From Pseudomonas poae (GTDB lineage Bacteria > Pseudomonadota > Gammaproteobacteria > Pseudomonadales > Pseudomonadaceae), in the NCBI GenBank assembly GCA_028869255.1, contig CP110972.1, positions 2,671,001 through 2,735,000 of the forward strand: a stretch of 64,000 nucleotides of DNA. Direction: 5' to 3'. Positions 45,946 through 55,363 of this stretch are shown here, piece by piece (position 1 is the stretch's first letter; every line of letters begins with the position of its first letter). The translations under genes were made by a program, and so were the position numbers. The notes under the pieces were generated by a model, which saw nothing but the letters and a program-made list of their open reading frames with translations, was not told the origin of the DNA and did no database searches.

Positions 45946-47144
45946 CGCAACTTCCCACAGGCTGCCGCGATACGCCGTCCGGCCTCTGCGACGCTGGCGG
46001 TCGCGGTGGCAATCGACAGGCGAAACCACGGCGACAGCCCGTAGGCACTGCCCGCCACGCCGGCCACGCCCTCCTCCAGCAGCCAGGCGACCACATCCGC
46101 ATCGCTGTCGATGCGCTGGCCGTCCGGGCGCACACGCCCCAGCAGCCCGGCGCAGCGCACAAAAACGAAGAAGCCGCCCTGGGGTTCAAGGACGTCCAGG
46201 CCGTCGACGCTTTTCAGCGCCGCAACCAACCTATCGCGCCGCAGTTGATAAGCCGCCACCTGCTCCGCCAAAAATCCCAACCCGCCGGTATACGCCGCCA
46301 ACGCTGCGGCCTGGCCCACCGATGAGGCGCCGGAGGTGGATTGCGACTGCACCACGGCCATTGCATCGGTCAGGGTGCTCGGCCCCGCGCCAAAGCCGAT
46401 GCGCCAGCCGGTCATGGCGTAGGTCTTGGACACGCCGCCCACCAGCAGGCAACGCGCTTGCAGGTCCGGCGCAACGTTCAGCAGGCTCTGGGCCGGACGG
46501 CCGTCGAAGCGGATGTGTTCGTACAGCTCATCCAGCAGGATCAGCACCTGCGGATGGCGGCGCAGCACCTCGGCCAGCGCGCCCAGTTCGGCTGCGCTGT
46601 ACACCGCGCCACTGGGGTTGCCCGGACCATTGAGGATCAGCCAGCGCGTACGCTCGGTGATGTGTTGATCCAACTGCGCCGGCAGCAACTTGCAGCCCTG
46701 CGCCAGCTCGCACTCGATAAACACCGGTTCGCCGCCATTGAAGCGCACGCTGTCGGGAAATGACGGCCAGTACGGCGTCGGCACCAGCACTTGATCACCG
46801 TCGTCCAGAGTGGCGGCGAAGGCATTGAAGATAATCTGCTTGGCGCCATTGGCAATCACAATCGAGGCCAGTGGATAGTCCAGCTGATTTTCCTCGGCCA
46901 GCTTGCGCTGCACTGCAACCCGCAAGGCTTTTACACCGGGGGTCGGCGTGTACTTGGTCACACCGGCGGCAATCGCCGCGTAAGCCGCATGCTTGATGTG
47001 CTGCGGGGTGTCGAAATCCGGCTCGCCGGTGGTGAGATCAAGAATATCGCGACCGGCATCACGCAACTCGGTGGCGCGGGATTTGGCCGCAGCATTGGCC
47101 GACAGCGACACCCGCTGCACGCGCTGGGACAGGCGAACAGTCAT
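45942..47144 (-). CDS. Class I/II PLP-dependent aminotransferase
   Basis: A 400-residue aspartate-aminotransferase-like enzyme of fold type I: MTVRLSQRVQRVSLSANAAAKSRATELRDAGRDILDLTTGEPDFDTPQHIK at the start, NGAKQIIFNAF, LNGPGNPSGAVYS, LLDELYEHIRFDG, and the PLP lysine in GGVSKTYAMTGWRIGFGAG, with a C-terminal Arg-containing FRLSIATA for the carboxylate. It is placed between the permease and dehydrogenase genes with overlapping codons. It probably exchanges the amino group of the imported compound or of a product. Confidence 0.94.
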   Translation of the reverse strand: MTVRLSQRVQRVSLSANAAAKSRATELRDAGRDILDLTTGEPDFDTPQHIKHAAYAAIAAGVTKYTPTPGVKALRVAVQRKLAEENQLDYPLASIVIANGAKQIIFNAFAATLDDGDQVLVPTPYWPSFPDSVRFNGGEPVFIECELAQGCKLLPAQLDQHITERTRWLILNGPGNPSGAVYSAAELGALAEVLRRHPQVLILLDELYEHIRFDGRPAQSLLNVAPDLQARCLLVGGVSKTYAMTGWRIGFGAGPSTLTDAMAVVQSQSTSGASSVGQAAALAAYTGGLGFLAEQVAAYQLRRDRLVAALKSVDGLDVLEPQGGFFVFVRCAGLLGRVRPDGQRIDSDADVVAWLLEEGVAGVAGSAYGLSPWFRLSIATATASVAEAGRRIAAACGKLR

Positions 47145-48562
47145 GGCTGCACCTCAAGGACTCTGCCGGGGTTGAGCAGATTGTGCGGGTCCAGCGCCTG
47201 CTTGATGCGGCGCATCAGGTCCAGCTCTACCGGGCTTTTATAACGCGCAAGCATGCCGACCTTGCGCTGGCCGATGCCATGCTCGGCACTGATCGAACCG
47301 CCATGGGCGTGGGCGCTGTCATGCACCAGTACGCTCAGCTCGGCGTACTGGGCCATGTGCGCGTCGACTGTCGAATCCAGCGGATGGGCCACGTTGTAAT
47401 GCAGGTTGCCGTCGCCCAGGTGGCCGAAGGTGAAGTTACGCACGCCGGGGAAATGCTGCTGGAGCAGCGCATCGGTGTGCGCGACAAACGCCACCACCTG
47501 GGAAATCGGCACCGAGATATCGTGCTTCATATTGCGCCCGGCGCGCTTTTGCGCCTCGCTCATGTTCTCGCGCAGCAACCACAGTGCCTCGCTTTGCGCC
47601 AAGCTCTCGGCGATCAGTGCGTCAGCGATCAAGGCCTGCTCGAAGGCTTCGCCGAGTACGTGCTCGAAAGCCTCACGCGCATGGCGTTCACCGTGATTGT
47701 CGGAGAGTTCGATCAGCGCAAACCAGGGTTGGCTGGCAGCCTTGAACGGCTGCGGGCCGTCCGGAAACTGATCGCGCAGCAAGGCCAGGCAATCGGCGCT
47801 GAGCAATTCGAAAGCCGTCAAACTGGCGCCAAAACCGGCGCGGGCGTGGGACAAAAACGCCACCGCCTGGGCCAGCTCATCAAAGGCCAACAGCGCTGTA
47901 GCCTGGGCCTTGGGCAACGGAAACAGCTTCAAGGTGGCAGCGGTGATAATCCCCAGCGTGCCCTCACTGCCGATGTACAGATCGCGCAGGTCGTAGCCGC
48001 TGTTGTCCTTGCGCAAACCGCGCAGGCCGTGCCAGATCTCGCCTTCGGCGGTCACCACTTCCAGGCCGAGGGTCAGCTCGCGGGTGTTGCCGTAACGCAA
48101 AACAGCAGTGCCGCCGGCATTGGTGCCCAGGTTGCCGCCAATCGTGCAACTGCCCTGCGCGCCCAGGCTCAGCGGGAACAGGCGATCAGCCTCTCGCGCC
48201 ACTTCCTGAATGTGCTGCAGGATGCAGCCGGCTTCCACGGTCAGGGTGTCGTTGTCGGTATCGATGTTGCGTATGCGGTTCATGCGGTCGAGCAACAGCA
48301 ACACCGAGCGCCCACTGGCATCCGGCGTAGCGCCCGCCATCAGGCCGGTGTTGCCGCCCTGCACCACGATTGGCGCCTTCAGTGCCACGCAGGCGCGCAC
48401 CACCGCCGCCACTTCTTCAGTGTTGGCAGGGTGTACGACCGCAATCACCCGCCCGGTGTAGCGGCCCTGCTTGTCGGTGAGGCGGTGCGCCGCCTCCTCG
48501 CTGGTGTGTACATGGGCCGCGCCGAGCAGTTGTTGCAAGGTGGCGAACAACGCATCACTCAT
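47141..48562 (-). CDS. FAD-binding 2-hydroxyacid dehydrogenase (GlcD/D-2-HGDH type)
   Basis: A 473-residue flavoprotein of the vanillyl-alcohol-oxidase fold. FAD domain: IAVVHPANTEEVAAVVRACVALKAPIVVQGGNTGLMAGATP, SLGAQGSCTIGGNLGTNAGGTAVLRYGNTRELTLGLEVV and GYDLRDLYIGSEGTLGIITAATLKLFP. Substrate domain: HDISVPIS, GHLGDGNLHYNVAHP and SAEHGIGQRKVGML, with catalytic His residues. The family oxidises D-2-hydroxyacids such as lactate, 2-hydroxyglutarate or glycolate. It overlaps the binding-protein gene before it and the aminotransferase after it. In this context it may interconvert a hydroxyacid and the keto acid used by the aminotransferase. Confidence 0.92.
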   Translation of the reverse strand: MSDALFATLQQLLGAAHVHTSEEAAHRLTDKQGRYTGRVIAVVHPANTEEVAAVVRACVALKAPIVVQGGNTGLMAGATPDASGRSVLLLLDRMNRIRNIDTDNDTLTVEAGCILQHIQEVAREADRLFPLSLGAQGSCTIGGNLGTNAGGTAVLRYGNTRELTLGLEVVTAEGEIWHGLRGLRKDNSGYDLRDLYIGSEGTLGIITAATLKLFPLPKAQATALLAFDELAQAVAFLSHARAGFGASLTAFELLSADCLALLRDQFPDGPQPFKAASQPWFALIELSDNHGERHAREAFEHVLGEAFEQALIADALIAESLAQSEALWLLRENMSEAQKRAGRNMKHDISVPISQVVAFVAHTDALLQQHFPGVRNFTFGHLGDGNLHYNVAHPLDSTVDAHMAQYAELSVLVHDSAHAHGGSISAEHGIGQRKVGMLARYKSPVELDLMRRIKQALDPHNLLNPGRVLEVQP

Positions 48563-49361
48563 GGCTGTATTGCTCATGCAGATCGCGCAGGGCTTGGGAG
48601 GGCGCCATGCCGGTGCGCTCACCGAGCGCGATCAGGAAACCGCTTTTATGCCACTCGCGCACAATCGCATCGAGCCTGGCCTGGGTGTCGTGTTCGCCCT
48701 TGCGGATCCAGATCACCGATTTCGACGGGATCAGGTCGCCCGGCAACGGAATTTCATACCCGGCCCATTCGGCATCACTGAGCAAGGCATGCATGGTCGG
48801 GCTGACGTGTACCGCCGCCATGCAGCCATTGCCGCGCAGCGACAGCAACGATTCGGACTGGCTGCGGAACGCCTTGATCTGCGCGCCGTAGGTCTCCTGC
48901 AGCGGTTTGATAAAGTTGCTGCCCTGGGACACGCACACCGGCTTGTCCTTGAGGTCGGCCCACTGGGTGATGCCCGCGCCCTTGCGAATCAAGGCCGCGC
49001 CGCCGACTTCTTCATACGGCGTAGGCACGTAGTCGAGGATCTCGGCGCGCTCTTCGGTGAACTGCATATTGGCGATCAGCACATCGACCTTGCCCTGTTG
49101 CAGGAACTGCACGCGATTGGGCGCCAGCACCGAGACCGTCTTGGTCTCGACCCCCAGCGCCTGGCCGATGCCCTTGGCCAACTCGACGTTGTAGCCCAGG
49201 TGCTCGCCGGTCTTGGGGTCAATAGTGCCGAACGGCGGGCCGCTGAGGATTACGCCGACGCTGATGGCGTGGCGTTGCTGGATCTTGTCGAGGGTCGCGT
49301 CAGCCTGGGCGAAGCCGGCGCACAGGGTCAGGCCAAGTGCGGCGAGGGTTTTCAGCTGCAT
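48555..49361 (-). CDS. Amino-acid ABC transporter substrate-binding protein 2
   Basis: This 268-residue periplasmic binding protein of the PAAT type (SBP_bac_3) has a short signal peptide (MQLKTLAALGLTLCAGFAQA). The mature start ADATLDKIQQRHAISVGVILSGPPFGTIDPKTGEHLGYNVELAKGIGQ and the block VQFLQQGKVDVLIANMQFTEERAEILDYVPTPY are shared with the upstream paralogue. It has a pair of cysteines (KPVCVSQG and GNGCMAAV). It starts two bases after the stop of the paralogue. Confidence 0.93.
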   Translation of the reverse strand: MQLKTLAALGLTLCAGFAQADATLDKIQQRHAISVGVILSGPPFGTIDPKTGEHLGYNVELAKGIGQALGVETKTVSVLAPNRVQFLQQGKVDVLIANMQFTEERAEILDYVPTPYEEVGGAALIRKGAGITQWADLKDKPVCVSQGSNFIKPLQETYGAQIKAFRSQSESLLSLRGNGCMAAVHVSPTMHALLSDAEWAGYEIPLPGDLIPSKSVIWIRKGEHDTQARLDAIVREWHKSGFLIALGERTGMAPSQALRDLHEQYSHE

Positions 49362-49363
49362 GC

Positions 49364-50185
49364 TCAGGCGCCCTTGAACTGTTGTTGCAATTCGACCAAC
49401 GCGGGCGATGCCGGGCTGATGCGGTTGCGGGTCTGGGCTTCGATCAGCCAGCCGCTGCGGTGCAGCTCCTTGACGATCGGGTCGAGTTTGGCCTGAGTGT
49501 CGCTTTCGCCGCGACGGGTCCAGATCACCGACGGTGCCGGGTTGAGTTCCGGGCGGATCACGCGGTAGTCCTTCCATTCGGCGCTGTCGTTGAGCAGCGG
49601 GTTGATCAGGGTAGAGTCGTGTACCGCCGCCACGCAGTTGTTGCCACGCAGGGCCAACAGGGATTCGGAGGAGCTTTTGAACGCCTTGATCTGCGCGCCG
49701 AACTCGGTCAACGGCTTAACGTAGCTGCTGCCCTGGGAGGTGCATACCGGCTGGTCCTTGAGGTCTTCCCAGCGCGCGATCTTGCTGTCCTTGAGCACAG
49801 CCGCAGCGCCGCCGATGCGGTAGAACGGGGTCGGCACAAAGCCGAGAATCTCACCGCGCTCGGCGGTCCACTCCATGTTCGCAATCAGCAGGTCGACCTT
49901 GCCTTGCTGCAGGAACTGCACGCGGTTGGCCGGTAACACCGGCACCAGCTGCACCTGGGCCTGGAGTTGACGCCCCAGCTCGTTGGCCAGGTCCACGTTC
50001 AAGCCCTTGGGCTGCTGCGTGGCCGGGTCGATACTGCCGAACGGCCCACCGGACAACAACACGCCGACCACCAGCACATGGCGCTGCTCGATCTTGTCCA
50101 GGGTCGCATCGGCCTGCGCCGCCACACTGCCGCCCAGGGCGATCATCGACCCCAGGGCCACCGGCAACCATTTCTTGAACATCAT
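49364..50185 (-). CDS. Amino-acid ABC transporter substrate-binding protein 1
   Basis: This 273-residue periplasmic binding protein has a signal peptide (MMFKKWLPVALGSMIALGGSVAAQA). It is closely related to the next gene: ADATLDKIEQRHVLVVGVLLSGGPFGSIDPATQQPKGLNVDLANELGRQL, then NRVQFLQQGKVDLLIANMEWTAERGEILGFVPTPFY and KDQPVCTSQGSSYVKPL. It heads the minus-strand run and is divergent from the LysR gene. Two paralogous binding proteins for one transporter suggest two related ligands. Confidence 0.93.
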   Translation of the reverse strand: MMFKKWLPVALGSMIALGGSVAAQADATLDKIEQRHVLVVGVLLSGGPFGSIDPATQQPKGLNVDLANELGRQLQAQVQLVPVLPANRVQFLQQGKVDLLIANMEWTAERGEILGFVPTPFYRIGGAAAVLKDSKIARWEDLKDQPVCTSQGSSYVKPLTEFGAQIKAFKSSSESLLALRGNNCVAAVHDSTLINPLLNDSAEWKDYRVIRPELNPAPSVIWTRRGESDTQAKLDPIVKELHRSGWLIEAQTRNRISPASPALVELQQQFKGA

Positions 50186-50309
50186 TGGACTTCCCCCTGG
50201 CGAATGATCGGCGTACCCCGACCTGATGGAGGGGCATGCTAGGGAGAGTACGGGGGCAACGGAAATGCAAATATCTCATATCGTTATAACTTGCCGTATC
50301 AGCACGACC

Positions 50310-50325
50310 TTATGTTTAGGCATAA
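50310..50325. promoter_or_regulatory. Inverted repeat between the binding-protein gene and the LysR gene
   Basis: TTATG (50310-50314) and CATAA (50321-50325) flank six bases, in the middle of a 237-base AT-rich divergent region (50186-50422). It is a possible LysR binding site controlling the transporter operon. The arms are short, so this is tentative. Confidence 0.35.
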
Positions 50326-50422
50326 CCCCTGATTTGCTGGCCCGCACAAAAAACACCTTCAGAAAAACATAAATATCTGTAATGTTTAACTTCACACCCT
50401 TGATATAAAACCGCCCCTGGAA

Positions 50423-51280
50423 ATGGCCATGTCGACCCTCGACCTTGAACTCCTGCGCACCTTTATCGCCGTGGTCGACCACCACAGCTTCGCCGAAGCC
50501 GGCACGCACCTGGCACGCACCCAGTCGTCTGTGACCCAGCATATGCAACGTCTGGAGCAGCAAGTGGGGGTCAGCCTGTTCGAAAAACGCGGCCGGCAAA
50601 AACAGCTGACCGAGCCCGGCATGCAGCTGCTGCGGCATGCCCGCCAGATGCTATCGCTGAATGATGACGCCTTGAATTCCCTGCGTGAGAGCAGCCTGAG
50701 CGGCGTGTTGCGCATCGGTTCGCCCCACGATATCGCCGACACTATCCTGCCGCCGATCCTCAGCCATATCGCCCGCTCCGCGCCGCGCCTGCGCCTGGAG
50801 ATAGACGTAGGGCGCAGCCCGTTCCTGATGGATGACCTGCACCGCGGCAAGGTCGACATGGTGATTTCCACCCGCTCCGATCCACACCTGGAAGGCTTTG
50901 CGCTACGTACATCGCCGGTGTGGTGGATCTGTTCGGCGCAGTACATCCACTCGCCGAGCGAGCCGCTGCCGCTGATCCTGGTGGATGAACCGAGCATCTA
51001 CCGGCGCTATGCGCTGGAGGCGCTGGAGCGGGCAAATATTCCCTGGCGCCAGGCGTACCTGGCGTCGAACCTGATCGGCATCAAGGCCGCCACCCGTGCA
51101 GGCTTGGGCGTGACGCCGCGCAGCATGGAAATGCTCGGGCCGGACATGCGCGTGCTGGGCGAGACGGATGGCTTGCCGCGCCTGCCCGAAGTCACCTATT
51201 ACCTGTGGATCCGGCCGAATACGGCGAACCCGATTGCGCGCAAGGCGTATGACTTGATTCGCGCCAGCCAGGGTTTGTGA
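50423..51280 (+). CDS. LysR-family transcriptional regulator of the adjacent sulfur/amino-acid operon
   Basis: This 285-residue regulator has an N-terminal winged helix (STLDLELLRTFIAVVDHHSFAEAGTHLARTQSSVTQHMQRLEQQVGVSLFEKRG) and an effector domain (SGVLRIGSPHDIADTILPPIL, then KVDMVISTRSDPHLEGF). The N-terminal part resembles the LrhA/PecT-like group. It is divergent from the binding-protein, dehydrogenase, aminotransferase and transporter genes and is the obvious candidate to control them. The ATG at 50423 is used; a second ATG lies two codons later. The ligand is unknown. Confidence 0.9.
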   Translation: MAMSTLDLELLRTFIAVVDHHSFAEAGTHLARTQSSVTQHMQRLEQQVGVSLFEKRGRQKQLTEPGMQLLRHARQMLSLNDDALNSLRESSLSGVLRIGSPHDIADTILPPILSHIARSAPRLRLEIDVGRSPFLMDDLHRGKVDMVISTRSDPHLEGFALRTSPVWWICSAQYIHSPSEPLPLILVDEPSIYRRYALEALERANIPWRQAYLASNLIGIKAATRAGLGVTPRSMEMLGPDMRVLGETDGLPRLPEVTYYLWIRPNTANPIARKAYDLIRASQGL

Positions 51281-51541
51281 GGCCGTACTGGGCGGGTGTA
51301 CCGCCCTTAAGCCTAAACCCTACTCCCGCAATCGCTCCCCGGCATTCACGCAACAACCGGCCAGGCTCTTGAATCACGGCACGTAAACGTCTTTAGCTGA
51401 TCAATCGATCAAGACTTGGCAAGCCAAAAATCGCCTGAACCTCTTATGACCAAAAATACGGATTAAGGGTTGTCCTTATACTGACATCATTACGCCATCG
51501 CTATCATCCGCCGAACTGACACCCTGCAATGGAAGCTGGAG

Positions 51542-52630
51542 ATGCGAATTTACCTTGGGGCCTGGTTCGGCCTGGCATTGGCGGCCATCGGGTGGGTTGC
51601 GCCCGTCCACCTGTTAACCCCTGCGGGGCTGTTGCTCAGCGGTCTCGCCCTGCTCGCCTTGCGCCCTTTAAAAACCGTCGACACCGCCAGCGCCACGCCG
51701 ATTGCGATCGAGCCCTCAGCCACCCAGGCAAACACCCGCGACTGGCAGCTGATCGAGGTGGTTGCCCCCAGCTGGCGCGACAGCCTGGGGCACACCCGCG
51801 CACTGCTGCAAAGCAATATCGGCGAATTATTCCAGCGCTTTCACAATATCGCCCAGCGCCTCGAACAGAGCCTGAACAACTCCAGTGATGTACTCGGCAA
51901 CGGCGGCGTCGGCGAAAGCCTGCGCGATGCCAACGAGCGGCTGCACCAGGTCACTCAATCCTTTCGCGACAGCAGCCGGCGCCAGCATGCCTTGCTCGAC
52001 ACCATCAGCCACCTGGACGATTACGCCAGCCAGTTGCAGCACATGGCCAGGCGGGTGCAGGAAATTGCCAAGCAGACCAACTTGCTGGCGCTGAACGCCG
52101 CAATCGAAGCCGCGCGGGCCGGCGAATATGGCCGGGGCTTCTCGGTCGTCGCCGATGAAGTGCGCAAGCTTTCCACTCTGTCCGCCGAGACCGGCCTGGC
52201 GATGGACGAGAAAGTCAGCGAGATCACCCACGCGATCCAGACCACCATCGCGGCGGCAACCGAACTGGGCGCCAGCGAACAAAGCAACCTGGATTTCCTC
52301 AACCAGTCGGTGAGCGGTGTGATGAGCCGTCTGGGCGATAACCTCAACCAGCTGTCCGACGCCTCCCACGCACTGCAGCACGATGCCCGCGAAACCCAAC
52401 ACGACATCCAGGCCATCATGGTCAGCCTGCAGTTCCAGGACCGCACCGACCAAATGCTCGAACACGTCCAGACCGACCTGCAGCACCTGCTCGACGCCAT
52501 CGTCGCCAACCACCCGAGCCTGCACGACGCCCCTGCGTGGCTGGACCGTTTACGTCAGCGCTTTACCACTGATGAAGAACGCCATGGCCAGCCCAAAACC
52601 CTATCCAGCGCCGACGTCACGTTTTTCTGA
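51542..52630 (+). CDS. Membrane-anchored methyl-accepting protein with a C-terminal CheZ-like motif
   Basis: A 362-residue receptor-like protein without a periplasmic sensor domain. Two close hydrophobic segments (residues about 4-42) anchor it. A short receptor signalling domain follows, with its tip at about 174-210 ([38 protein letters not shown]). After it come a helix with [11 protein letters not shown] (Asp300 and Gln304), a linker, and a C-terminal SSADVTFF. The QFQDxTxQ sequence resembles the CheZ active site (Asp and Gln separated by three residues in FQDLTGQ), and a short acidic-aromatic tail recalls the CheY-binding end of CheZ. The CheY gene is next in the operon. The phosphatase role is inference. 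Confidence 0.88.
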   Translation: MRIYLGAWFGLALAAIGWVAPVHLLTPAGLLLSGLALLALRPLKTVDTASATPIAIEPSATQANTRDWQLIEVVAPSWRDSLGHTRALLQSNIGELFQRFHNIAQRLEQSLNNSSDVLGNGGVGESLRDANERLHQVTQSFRDSSRRQHALLDTISHLDDYASQLQHMARRVQEIAKQTNLLALNAAIEAARAGEYGRGFSVVADEVRKLSTLSAETGLAMDEKVSEITHAIQTTIAAATELGASEQSNLDFLNQSVSGVMSRLGDNLNQLSDASHALQHDARETQHDIQAIMVSLQFQDRTDQMLEHVQTDLQHLLDAIVANHPSLHDAPAWLDRLRQRFTTDEERHGQPKTLSSADVTFF

Positions 52631-52673
52631 GGCGGCGACTTTCCAGGTAATTTCACTTTCGAGGGAGCCGAAC

Positions 52674-53039
52674 ATGGCCAAGACCATTCTGATCGTCGAT
52701 GACTCGCAGTCCATGCGCCAACTGGTAAAAATGACCCTGACCGGTGCCGGCCACCAAGTACTTGAAGCCTGCGACGGCCGCGATGCGCTGAACAAGCTGA
52801 CCGGGCAAAAGATCAACTTGATCATCAGCGACGTGAACATGCCGAACCTCGACGGCATCGGGCTGGTCAAGGCGGTCAAGGCGCGCAACGAATACCGCTT
52901 CACGCCGATCATCATGCTCACCACCGAAAGCGAGCAGTCAAAAAAAGCCGAAGGCCAGGCGGCGGGCGCCAGGGCCTGGATCGTCAAGCCGTTCCAGCCG
53001 CAGAACCTGCTGGCCGCCGTCGAAAAGTTGATGGGCTGA
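52674..53039 (+). CDS. cheY: CheY-type single-domain response regulator
   Basis: A 121-residue receiver with all key residues: the acidic pair Asp9-Asp10 (LIVDDSQSMRQ), phospho-acceptor Asp53 (IISDVNMPNLDG), a switch Thr in MLTTESEQSK, and Lys in IVKPFQPQNL. It is close to the CheY proteins of alternative chemosensory clusters. The start has GAGGGAG upstream. It lies between the receptor with the CheZ-like tail and the STAS gene. Confidence 0.95.
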   Translation: MAKTILIVDDSQSMRQLVKMTLTGAGHQVLEACDGRDALNKLTGQKINLIISDVNMPNLDGIGLVKAVKARNEYRFTPIIMLTTESEQSKKAEGQAAGARAWIVKPFQPQNLLAAVEKLMG

Positions 53040-53043
53040 GCCC

Positions 53044-53361
53044 ATGTTCACCCTCACCCCTTCCGCTTTCGGCGGCCCGACGCGCCTGCGTATCGACGGT
53101 GACCTGAGCATTTACCAGGCCAGCGCTGTGCGTGATGCCTTTGTCGCGCTGTTGCCGCTGCACGCCGATGCCTGGCAGCTCGACCTTGGCTGCATCGACG
53201 ATTTCGACAGCGCAGGCCTGCAGCTGCTGCTGGTGATACAGCGCACGCTGTGCCAGGGCGGCAGCCCGGTGACGGTGGTCGACGCCGCCCCGGCGGTGCG
53301 CGAAACCATCGCATTGCTGCGCCTGGAATCACTGTTTCCCAACGCACGGATCGAGGACTGA
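53044..53361 (+). CDS. STAS-domain protein of the chemosensory operon
   Basis: A 105-residue STAS (anti-sigma-factor-antagonist-like) domain: RLRIDGDLSIYQASAVRDAFVALLP, then the phosphorylation loop DDFDSAGLQLLL with conserved Ser56, and TVVDAAPAVRETIALLRLESLF. Such proteins are found in some rhizobial and other chemotaxis operons (the S. meliloti CheS type), where they affect phosphate flow through CheA and CheY. It begins five bases after cheY and ends four bases before cheA, so it is an integral part of the operon. Confidence 0.9.
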   Translation: MFTLTPSAFGGPTRLRIDGDLSIYQASAVRDAFVALLPLHADAWQLDLGCIDDFDSAGLQLLLVIQRTLCQGGSPVTVVDAAPAVRETIALLRLESLFPNARIED

Positions 53362-53364
53362 ACA

Positions 53365-55344
53365 ATGCTCAGTGGCGAACAGTGGACCCAACTGCTCCAG
53401 GGCTTTCTGAGCGAAGGGCGGGACTTGCTCAAGGATGCCGAAGACCACCTGCTGCAATTGGAAAGCGCACCCGCTGACAGCGACGCGGTGAATGGCCTGT
53501 TCCGTGCCGTGCACACGCTGAAGGGCTCGGCGGGGATTTTTTCGCTGACGCCCCTGGTCAACCTGACGCATCACCTCGAGAGCCTGCTGATGCAAGTGCG
53601 CGACGGCCAGCGCACACTCAACGAAGACCTCACCTCCTTGATGCTGCGGTGCATGGACGAGCTTCGGGTGATGCTTGAAGCCGTCGACCCCGACACCGGC
53701 GAGCTGCACACCGACCTGGCCCAGCAAGCCTTGTTGCTCGAAGCGCTGGCCCTGGCACGCGGCGTGAACCAAAACCCGCCGTGCGTCGACACACCGCCGG
53801 ACGCGCCCGCCCTCAGTGCTGAAGCGCAGTTGTGGCAGATCTCCATCGACTTCAGCGAAGCCTTGCTGCGTAACGGTTTCGACCCGGCGGCCTTCTTGCG
53901 CTACCTCAAGCGCCTGGGCGAAATCATCACCCTGCAGACCCGTACCGAGCGCTTGCCAGGCCTGGACACCTTCGACCCCGAAGCCTGTTACCTGGGGTTT
54001 GCCCTGACCCTGCGCAGCGCCGCGAGCCGGCAGGAGATCGTCGATGTCTTCGAGTTTATACTCGACTTCTGCACCCTCACCGTAGAACCCCTTACCGAGG
54101 CTGCGCCAAGCCTGAGCGTGTCAGCGGAAAAACCTGTGGTGGCCCGCGAGCACCGCCCCCAAGACACCAGCCTGGTCAAGGTCGCGGCGCACAAGCTCGA
54201 TGAGCTGATCAACCTGGTCGGCGAGCTGGTCATCAGCACCGCGGGCGCACAGATGCAGGCCAAACGCACGGGCGACAACGCCTGCATCGAAAGCGCACTA
54301 GCGGTGCATCAGCACGTGGAGCACATTCGTGAAAGCGCGTTGAAACTGCGCATGGTCGAGGTCGGTGACACGTTCAACCGTTTCCACCGCGTGGTCCGCG
54401 ATGTGAGCAAGCAACTGGACAAGCACATCCAGTTGAGCATCCAGGGCGGCGACACCGAACTGGACAAGTCGGTGATCGACAAGATCGCCGACCCGCTCAC
54501 GCACCTGGTGCGCAACGCCATCGACCATGGCATCGAGTCAGCCGCTGAACGCCTCGCGCTCGGCAAACCCGCCGAGGGCAACCTGCAGCTCAACGCGTAC
54601 CACGACTCGGGCATGATCGTACTGGAAATCAGCGACGACGGCCGTGGGCTCAATACCGCACGCATTCGTGAAAAAGCCGTAGGCAAAGGCATGATCGAGG
54701 CCGACGCGGCGCTGAGCGACCCGGCGATTCATTTGCTGATTTTCGAAGCCGGTTTTTCCACCGCCGAACAGGTCTCCGACCTCTCCGGGCGCGGCGTGGG
54801 CATGGACGTGGTGCGCAGCGCCATCGAGCAACTGCGCGGCAGCATCGAGATCGAATCGCAGCAAGGCGCGGGCTGCACGTTCCGGATTCGCCTGCCGCTG
54901 ACCCTGGCCATCATCGACGGTTTCCATGTGGGCGTTGGCCAGGACAGCTTTGTTATCCCGCTGGACATGGTCACCGAATGCATGGAGGCCAGCGACGCGT
55001 TGCTCAGCAACCCTTGCGGCTACCTCAACCTGCGCGGCACGCCGTTGCCGTGCATTGCCCTCGACAAGCACTTCGGGCTGCCCGCCAGCACGGCCCGGCG
55101 GCGCAATATCGTGGTGGTCAGCCAGGGCCGGCAACAAGCCGGGCTGATTGTCGACCACTTGCTCGGTGAGCTGCAAACCGTGATCAAACCGCTCGGCCAG
55201 ATGTTCCGCCACCTGCGCGGCATCAGCGGCTCGACCATCCTGGGCTCCGGGCAGGTGGCGCTGATACTGGATGTGCCCAGCCTGTTCCGCCAGCTACAGG
55301 CCCCGGCCGAGACCGACGCCCCCCTTTTAGAACCCCTTGCCTAG
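53365..55344 (+). CDS. cheA: Chemotaxis histidine kinase CheA
   Basis: A 659-residue kinase. The HPt domain (about 1-110) has phospho-acceptor His50 ([12 protein letters not shown]). A segment at about 150-250 is a possible CheY/P2 docking domain. The dimerisation helices at about 270-340 include [21 protein letters not shown]. The ATPase domain follows (N-box [14 protein letters not shown]1 [10 protein letters not shown]2 [13 protein letters not shown]), and a CheW-like domain occupies about 520-650. There is no fused receiver. It phosphorylates the CheY and CheB encoded in the same operon. All catalytic motifs are intact. Confidence 0.96.
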   Translation: MLSGEQWTQLLQGFLSEGRDLLKDAEDHLLQLESAPADSDAVNGLFRAVHTLKGSAGIFSLTPLVNLTHHLESLLMQVRDGQRTLNEDLTSLMLRCMDELRVMLEAVDPDTGELHTDLAQQALLLEALALARGVNQNPPCVDTPPDAPALSAEAQLWQISIDFSEALLRNGFDPAAFLRYLKRLGEIITLQTRTERLPGLDTFDPEACYLGFALTLRSAASRQEIVDVFEFILDFCTLTVEPLTEAAPSLSVSAEKPVVAREHRPQDTSLVKVAAHKLDELINLVGELVISTAGAQMQAKRTGDNACIESALAVHQHVEHIRESALKLRMVEVGDTFNRFHRVVRDVSKQLDKHIQLSIQGGDTELDKSVIDKIADPLTHLVRNAIDHGIESAAERLALGKPAEGNLQLNAYHDSGMIVLEISDDGRGLNTARIREKAVGKGMIEADAALSDPAIHLLIFEAGFSTAEQVSDLSGRGVGMDVVRSAIEQLRGSIEIESQQGAGCTFRIRLPLTLAIIDGFHVGVGQDSFVIPLDMVTECMEASDALLSNPCGYLNLRGTPLPCIALDKHFGLPASTARRRNIVVVSQGRQQAGLIVDHLLGELQTVIKPLGQMFRHLRGISGSTILGSGQVALILDVPSLFRQLQAPAETDAPLLEPLA

Positions 55345-55363
55345 CCTTTTCAGGAGAAACCGC

